Origin: DATJPW01 sp963752855
GTDB taxonomy: Bacteria; Desulfobacterota; Desulfomonilia; Desulfomonilales; Desulfomonilaceae
NCBI GenBank assembly: GCA_963752855.1
Contig: CAVVZX010000036.1
Span: forward strand, 1 to 64,000
DNA: 64,000 bases
Direction: 5' to 3'
The translations under genes were made by a program, and so were the position numbers. Below the pieces are notes generated by a model that was not told where the DNA came from, searched no databases, and saw only the letters and a list, made by a program, of their open reading frames with translations. Shown one piece after another: positions 59,701 through 64,000 of this stretch (position 1 is its first letter; each line of letters begins with the position of its first letter).

Positions 59701-60598
59701 GTGGTCTTCATGGGCACTCCTGAGTTTTCTGTTCCCACGTTGGTGGCGTTGCGCTCCAATTTTCACGTCGCCGGGGTGGTGACGCAGCCTGACAGACCGA
59801 GAGGTCGGGGGCTGAAAACAATCCCCACTGCCGTAAAGAAAATGGCCGGGAACTAGGATTGCTGTAATAGAGCCGGCTCGAATAGCTGCCACGGAGGTAT
59901 TGGAGACCCTTCACGAGTGGAATCCGAACATTATTGTAGTTGAGCATATGGGAAAATTCTTCCTGAAATAATCTTGAATTTTCCTTCCCATGGGTGTGTA
60001 AATCTGCATGCGTCTCTGTTGCCACGTCATCGGGGAGCAGCTCCTATCAGCGGCGCCATACTTGCCGGTGACACGGTGACCGGGGTTGTGTACGATTTTA
60101 ATGGACAGTGGCATGGATACCGGGGATATTCTCCTCAAAGCAGAAATCCCAATCAGCAATGAAGATACCGCCGGGACGCTGCACGATAAACTAATGGAAC
60201 GCGGGGCCGCCTTGGTGGTCGATACTCTTCGAGCCATAGTAGAGGGGACAATAAAGCGGACGCCCCAGGACCATTCGCTGGCTACCTATACCCGACCTGT
60301 TTCCAAAGCGGATGCGCTATTGATTGGACAGTGATGCGCAATACCTTGGCCGATTGGTAAGGGCTATGAATCCTTGGCCGGCGTGTTTTTTGAATTATCC
60401 GGGGAAACAATAAGGGTGTGGAAGGCCATGCCGGAGCAAGGCAAAACGGAGCCTGGGCGGGTCCTCTCGTTGCGCGGTGACGGAATTCTCGTGGGCGCCG
60501 GAGATGGGATGTTATTGTTGCGAGAAGTTCAGGCTCCGTCGCGGAATCGTGTAGCGGCCATAGAATTTGCCAGAGCGGGGGTCCAAAATCGGGGATGA
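59701..60598 (+). pseudogene. fmt: Methionyl-tRNA formyltransferase (about seven frameshifts)
   Basis: Fmt formylates initiator tRNA and pairs functionally with def, directly upstream. The sequence can be followed as VVFMGTPEFSVPTLVALRSN, GVVTQPDRPRGRG, IAVIEPARIAATEVLETL, PSHGCVNLHASLLPRHRGAA (with HGCVNLHASLLP, the signature), ILMDSGMDTGDILL, ATYTRPVSKADA, YLGRLVRAMNPWP and FFELSGETIRVWKAM to the stop at 60598. Frame changes occur near 59851, 59859, 59945, 60087, 60320, 60333 and 60380. The start is taken as the GTG at 59701. It is probably a functional gene with sequence errors. Confidence 0.8.
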
Positions 60599-60768
60599 TC
60601 TTCGTTAGAGAAATCTTGGCACAGCGATTCGGAAAGGCCACTGACAGGTGAATCCCCGGGTAGGGCACGGATCCTGCGGCCGCAACTTAGGAACTAAGAA
60701 ACCTAGAATCGAAATTAAATAACAGGCCGTAGCCTGATCAAAAAGGTAGCTTTGACGGGAGATAAAAG

Positions 60769-61594
60769 ATGAATCAAATCAAGACCGTTTTGCTCATGGC
60801 AGCTTTGGGGGCCCTATTGGTGGCAATAGGAGGCTACATGGGGGGCAAGAGCGGGGCGACAATAGCCTTGGTTATTGCTATAGCGATGAATTTTGGAAGC
60901 TACTGGTTCAGCGAGAAAATTGTCTTGCGCACAAGAACGCGAGGAAGCTACCGAATCCGAAGCGCCGCATCTTTACCACCTGGTAAGTCAATTGGTGGCT
61001 AAGCGCAGTTTTACCCATGCCCAAGTCTATATGATCCCTAACGATCCTAATGCGTTCGCTACTGGGTCGCAATCCCAGCCACGCCGCTGTCGCAGTAACA
61101 GAGGGCATATTAGGACTGCTGACCTGGGAAGAGCTTGCCGGCGTTATAAGCCACGAACTCTCGCATGTAAAACATAGGGACATTCTGATTCAGACGGTCG
61201 CTTCCACCTTCGGCGCCGCAATCACCTATTTGGCGCATTTCGATTCTTGTTTGGGGGTGGCAGGGACGAGGAAGGGAGAAGATCTATCGTGGGTATGCTG
61301 CTCATGAGCTCTCGGGCCCATTGCAGCAATGGTCATCCAAATGGCTATTTCTCGTTCTAGGGAATACATGGCCGATGCGTCGGGGCGGAAATCTGCGGAC
61401 AACCATTGTGGTTGGCCGGCGCCCTCGACAAATTGAGGCGGGGGGTCGAAGCGGTGCCTATGGATGCCGCCCCTGCCACGGAATCGATGTTTATTGTCAG
61501 TCCTTTTCTCGGCGGCACAATGGCAAAGCTTTTTGCCACACATCCTCCCATCGAGGAAAGGATCGCGAGACTTCAGCACATGGCCGGGTACTAA
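60769..61594 (+). pseudogene. htpX: Membrane zinc metalloprotease HtpX (at least four frameshifts)
   Basis: HtpX is a heat-shock inner-membrane protease. The start MNQIKTVLLMAALGALLVAI leads through AIAMNFGSYWFSEKIVL, then in other frames EEATESEAPHLYHLVSQLVA, YMIPNDPNAFATG, NPSHAAVAVTEGILGLL and VISHELSHVKHRDILI, which contains the HExxH zinc site. It continues with VIQMAISRSREYMAD (the third Glu ligand) and ends KLFATHPPIEERIARLQHM. Frameshifts lie near 60920, 61060, 61240 and 61390. The expected ~278 residues match the span. Confidence 0.82.
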
Positions 61595-62143
61595 GCCGGC
61601 ACAGCGCGTTAGGGTGCTTCCGATTCCGGTGGGGAAGAGCGAGCTAGATTGAAGTCGACAAGATATGCGAAAAAAGTTCACAGTCATAGAGGACGGAAAA
61701 AAATATGCGAAAAAAGTTATCGTCCGGAAAGATCGCCGAACAGACTAGTTTTGATATAATCGTATGATTATGCGTGGTCGACATGTTGGCACGCTTGTTG
61801 CTCAAATTACGATCCAACAACGACTCCTAACCATACCCTCTTAGCAAATCCCTCCTCCTATAGGATTGCTTTTTTTTTGCTTTTTATTATGACCAGTCAC
61901 CACAGAGTCAATTCTGAAACAACCCATTATCGTAACGCGTGCGAGAGAAGCTGCGGGTTTGAAAGCTGCCCTGTGGTCAGATGATCTAAAACCGGACAGG
62001 TTTCAAACCTGCCCCTACAGCGGGACAACAATATGTAAGCCCCAGGCGGCACCGCGCCCTGTACGTCTGCATTGATGATGTGCCACTATTCCATTGTTGT
62101 AAGAAATTCTGAGACAGTTTCGCCTAATGGTCCTGTTAGTGTT
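61595..62143. other. Non-coding stretch after htpX
   Basis: It contains a 16-bp direct repeat (ATATGCGAAAAAAGTT at 61665 and 61703), the terminator at 61844-61878, and a 15-base palindrome CAGGTTT-C-AAACCTG at 61997-62011. A 27-codon frame at 61665-61748 (MRKKFTVIEDGKKYAKK) lacks a ribosome site. I see no gene. Confidence 0.5.
61844..61878 (+). terminator. Intrinsic terminator downstream of htpX
   Basis: GCAAATCC and GGATTGC form a stem with one bulged A around an 11-base loop, directly followed by nine T residues (61870-61878). It would end the def-fmt-htpX transcript. Confidence 0.7.
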
Positions 62144-62237
62144 TTAGAATCGGTTGGCAGTGATGACGAGCAGGTGTCGGAATGACGGTCCTCCGCGAAT
62201 GGACGGTGCACCTCTCACAAAAACTACCCATCGTGAC

Positions 62238-63200
62238 TCATCGCTTCTTGCCAGCGACAACAGTGATGGCTCCGTAGTTCCCGATAAGTTTGAAAATTGG
62301 GCCACGACAATTCCCGAGCGTGAGATCCGCAGCATCAAGAACGAGGTCCAGCGGACCCACGGATCAAAAACTTCAGCGAGCCACGCCCGAACATTCCCTC
62401 TGACCTGTCGGTTTCGCAGGAGGGCCACGGATTTGTTGTCATATCGGCTGCAGCGCTCATCGTCTTTCCAAAGCTTCAAGAGGCCCTGTCTCAGCAGCCC
62501 GAACGGATAAGAGCTGTAAATGGAACCATCGTGACGAATAGACTGAAGCTCCATCCCAAACTTTTGCAGATATTGACTCACGGCGCGGGGACTAAAAAGC
62601 CACAGATGTCGCGGAATGTCTTCAGTGCAACTGCGTCTCATGCCTGGCGCTTCGAAATTCGGGACCACAAAGATAAATTCCCCATCATCCCTGAGAAGCT
62701 GAGAAACCTTTTGAAAAAAAGCCGAGGGCCGTCTAACATGCTCTAATAGCGCCCAGGCCGTCACCGCGTCGTATTTTTCCGCAGTAGGTCATCTCGAGAA
62801 AGTCCCCCACTCTTATAGGAAGCGCGTGAAGGTTGTCCCAGGCCATAAGATCTATCCCTTCAACCCCCCATCCTTCTTTAGACGCGTGGTCCATGAAATC
62901 TCCTTGGCCGCAGCCTATGTCGAGGAGCCTTCCACCTGACACTTTCGGCAAGAGTTTCATCATCCTGCTGTACAATTGAGCAAAGTCCCGCTTATCCTTC
63001 AGATAGTCGGCAGGATAGAGTAAGGGAATACTTTCAACGGTGGGCATAGGGTTTACAAAGGCCATCCCACACTGGCACTCAACCACGCTATATTCCTTGC
63101 GTGTGACTGGATCCCAGTTGGAGTAAAGCAACGTGTGCTCTCCTGACCCGCATAAATCGCAGTTCACGTATTCTGTGACAATCGAATCCATGTTATTCAC
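62238..63200 (-). CDS. Class I SAM-dependent methyltransferase with N-terminal zinc ribbon (two frameshifts)
   Basis: The N-terminus has a Cys4-type ribbon (CDLCGSGEHTLLY and CQCGMAFVNP), as in Methyltransf_13/C-methyltransferase-like proteins. The SAM motif is GRLLDIGCGQGDFMDHASKE. The frame breaks at an A run near 62780 (YCGKIRRGDG) and resumes as YDAVTAWALLEHVRRPSAFF, with FVVPNFEAPG and PRHLWLFSPRAVSQYLQKFG. Near 62330 a further shift gives the natural-looking end KLIGNYGAITVVAGKKR with a stop at 62238; without it the frame runs to 62144. The substrate is probably a glycan or small metabolite, but this is not determinable. Confidence 0.78.
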
Positions 63201-63603
63201 GAAAATCTCCCGATAAAGATATTAATTTGATGCAAATTTCCGTCAGACGGTCGCGCGGATTTCTTTCGGTGAATGGTGTCTGCGCTGACTGGGGTTGAGA
63301 CACTGTTCAAGCGCGCACAGCTATCACTCAATCCGATTCGTCTGATCAAAATTTTCGCACCTGAGAAGACATCCGGCTGAGAGCCGAAATTGCCTCAAGG
63401 TGCGTCACTATGTCACAACGGTGTTGAACATTATATTTCCTTTTTAAATATGATAGGGCATGAATCAGTTATTTTCGACTCAAGAAAGAAAACCGCTGTA
63501 AGATTTTGTTGCGTTTTCAGAATCATGTTAATAGGATTTTAGACGAACACCGGCGACATAACCAACCCCTTAGTGGCGAGCAGTCGGCCGAAGGAGATTA
63601 AGG
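63201..63603. other. 403-bp region without a recognisable gene
   Basis: It lies between the divergent starts of the methyltransferase and the small gene at 63604, so it should contain promoters for both. I could not pick a convincing -35/-10 pair, RNA structure or repeat. Confidence 0.4.
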
Positions 63604-63780
63604 ATGGAACTCACCGAAGCTCTGATAAATGATGCCAATGAGGATATCATTGAGATCACCTTCTCTGCGGATGAAGATGAATGGCGTGAAATAGCAGGGG
63701 CGCTGAAAGAGTCAGATTCCGATCTGGCAACTGAGATTGGGCTTAGGATAATGGAAGCGGTCCGAACCGCGGGCCGGTAA
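63604..63780 (+). CDS. Small acidic hypothetical protein (58 aa)
   Basis: The ATG at 63604 follows AAGGAGATTAAGG, a strong ribosome site. The product is acidic (ANEDIIEITFSADEDEWREI) with two amphipathic helices, ending GLRIMEAVRTAGR. It has no Cys, membrane segment or recognised domain. Codon use is ordinary, so it is likely a real small gene. Confidence 0.6.
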   Translation: MELTEALINDANEDIIEITFSADEDEWREIAGALKESDSDLATEIGLRIMEAVRTAGR

Positions 63781-63863
63781 CGTGCGTTGTCGAAAAAATC
63801 GGCGGCGCTAAGGCGAAATCACTTACCGATCGGCAAAATTAACTGAATAATTGGTGGATTCGT

Positions 63864-63971
63864 ATGAGCGGCAGACCGAAAATGTATCCGGATGCACATT
63901 CTGCACGAATGGGCGGTCTGAAAAAACAGGGCATACGTCAATCAAATGTATCGGATGTCAGCTTTCTGTAA
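63864..63971 (+). CDS. Possible small basic protein (35 aa)
   Basis: A short frame beginning MSGRPKMYPDAHSARMGGLK, 83 bases after the previous small gene. The ribosome site is weak (TTGGTGG). The opening resembles the N-terminus of several small DNA-related proteins, but nothing firm can be said. It may be non-coding. Confidence 0.3.
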   Translation: MSGRPKMYPDAHSARMGGLKKQGIRQSNVSDVSFL

Positions 63972-64000
63972 GTCTCCGCGGCTTTATAGGAACTTCTGAC

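Noticed and set aside
59578..59856. Apparent fusion of the deformylase C-terminus (LQHEIDHLNG) to the formyltransferase N-terminus in one frame
   Set aside because: A missing A in the run at 59640-59644 hides the natural def end (KKTLYHRKLRKRGRRNQ, stop at 59693). The fusion is an artefact of the frameshift.
61665..61748. 27-codon ORF beginning MRKKFTVIEDGKKYAKK
   Set aside because: No ribosome site; it spans a 16-bp direct repeat that creates the similar AKK/RKK segments. It is probably non-coding.
1..64000. CRISPR arrays, rRNA genes, insertion sequences or prophage genes
   Set aside because: No regularly spaced repeats, rRNA-like sequence, transposase or integrase motifs were seen. The only tRNA found is the partial one at the left edge.

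Overview
The window looks like chromosome of a strictly anaerobic, Gram-negative Desulfobacterota bacterium (Syntrophobacterales/Desulfomonile-like). This placement is inferred from gene content: a giant BadF/BadG-type dehydratase activase, an Fe-S/DUF3786 protein, a thioredoxin-like [2Fe-2S] ferredoxin beside SpoIIE and HAMP-receiver signalling proteins, a ferredoxin-type 2-oxoacid oxidoreductase, lipoproteins, RlpA and AsmA-like envelope proteins. There is no rRNA, CRISPR array or insertion sequence. A truncated tRNA-Glu lies at the left edge.

Layout. 1-4.9 kb (minus): signalling operon of [2Fe-2S] ferredoxin, HAMP/receiver protein, PAS-SpoIIE phosphatase, a short frameshifted gene and an internally duplicated unknown protein. 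5.1-9.4 kb (minus): one ~1,445-residue activase in four frames. 9.6-12.9 kb (minus): radical SAM protein and two lipoproteins. 13-21.5 kb (plus): rlpA, trmFO, xseA, suhB, a zinc-ribbon membrane protein, dgt, tpx, a ferritin-like protein and an orphan efflux adaptor. 21.6-26.2 kb (minus): DUF3786 protein, ispG and rfbB/rfbC/rfbA. 26.5-30.4 kb: histidine kinase, D,D-carboxypeptidase, an unknown protein and a P-II protein with an odd T-loop.

30.7-42.1 kb (plus) is the most distinctive part. A GntR/FCD regulator with a palindromic site in front of it precedes an NAD(P)H-type flavoprotein/ferredoxin, three 2-oxoacid:acceptor oxidoreductase subunits, an acyl-CoA ligase with a duplicated C-terminal domain, a TctCBA tripartite transporter and an AMI1-like amidase. 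Together they suggest uptake, deamidation, CoA activation and oxidative decarboxylation of an organic (possibly aryl) acid or amide. The arrangement recalls phenylglyoxylate:acceptor oxidoreductase, but the substrate is not proven.

42.1-51.9 kb: an RsbW-like/GNAT fusion, SpoIIM and RDD proteins, an L7/L12-like-domain membrane protein, a Rho-N protein, a large AsmA-like protein and a methyltransferase. 51.9-52.5 kb is non-coding and carries two diverged ~157-bp direct repeats. 52.5-58.9 kb (minus): ECF sigma/anti-sigma/metal-sensor operon, OFA-type MFS transporter, rtcA, yedK and a second RsbW-GNAT paralog. 59.2-61.6 kb (plus): def, fmt, htpX. 62.2-63.2 kb (minus): a methyltransferase; then small ORFs to the end.

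About two dozen genes are broken by one-base frameshifts, many in short homopolymers and several in indispensable genes (def, fmt, ispG). I read most of these as sequencing errors rather than gene decay, so frameshifted genes are annotated over their full span.
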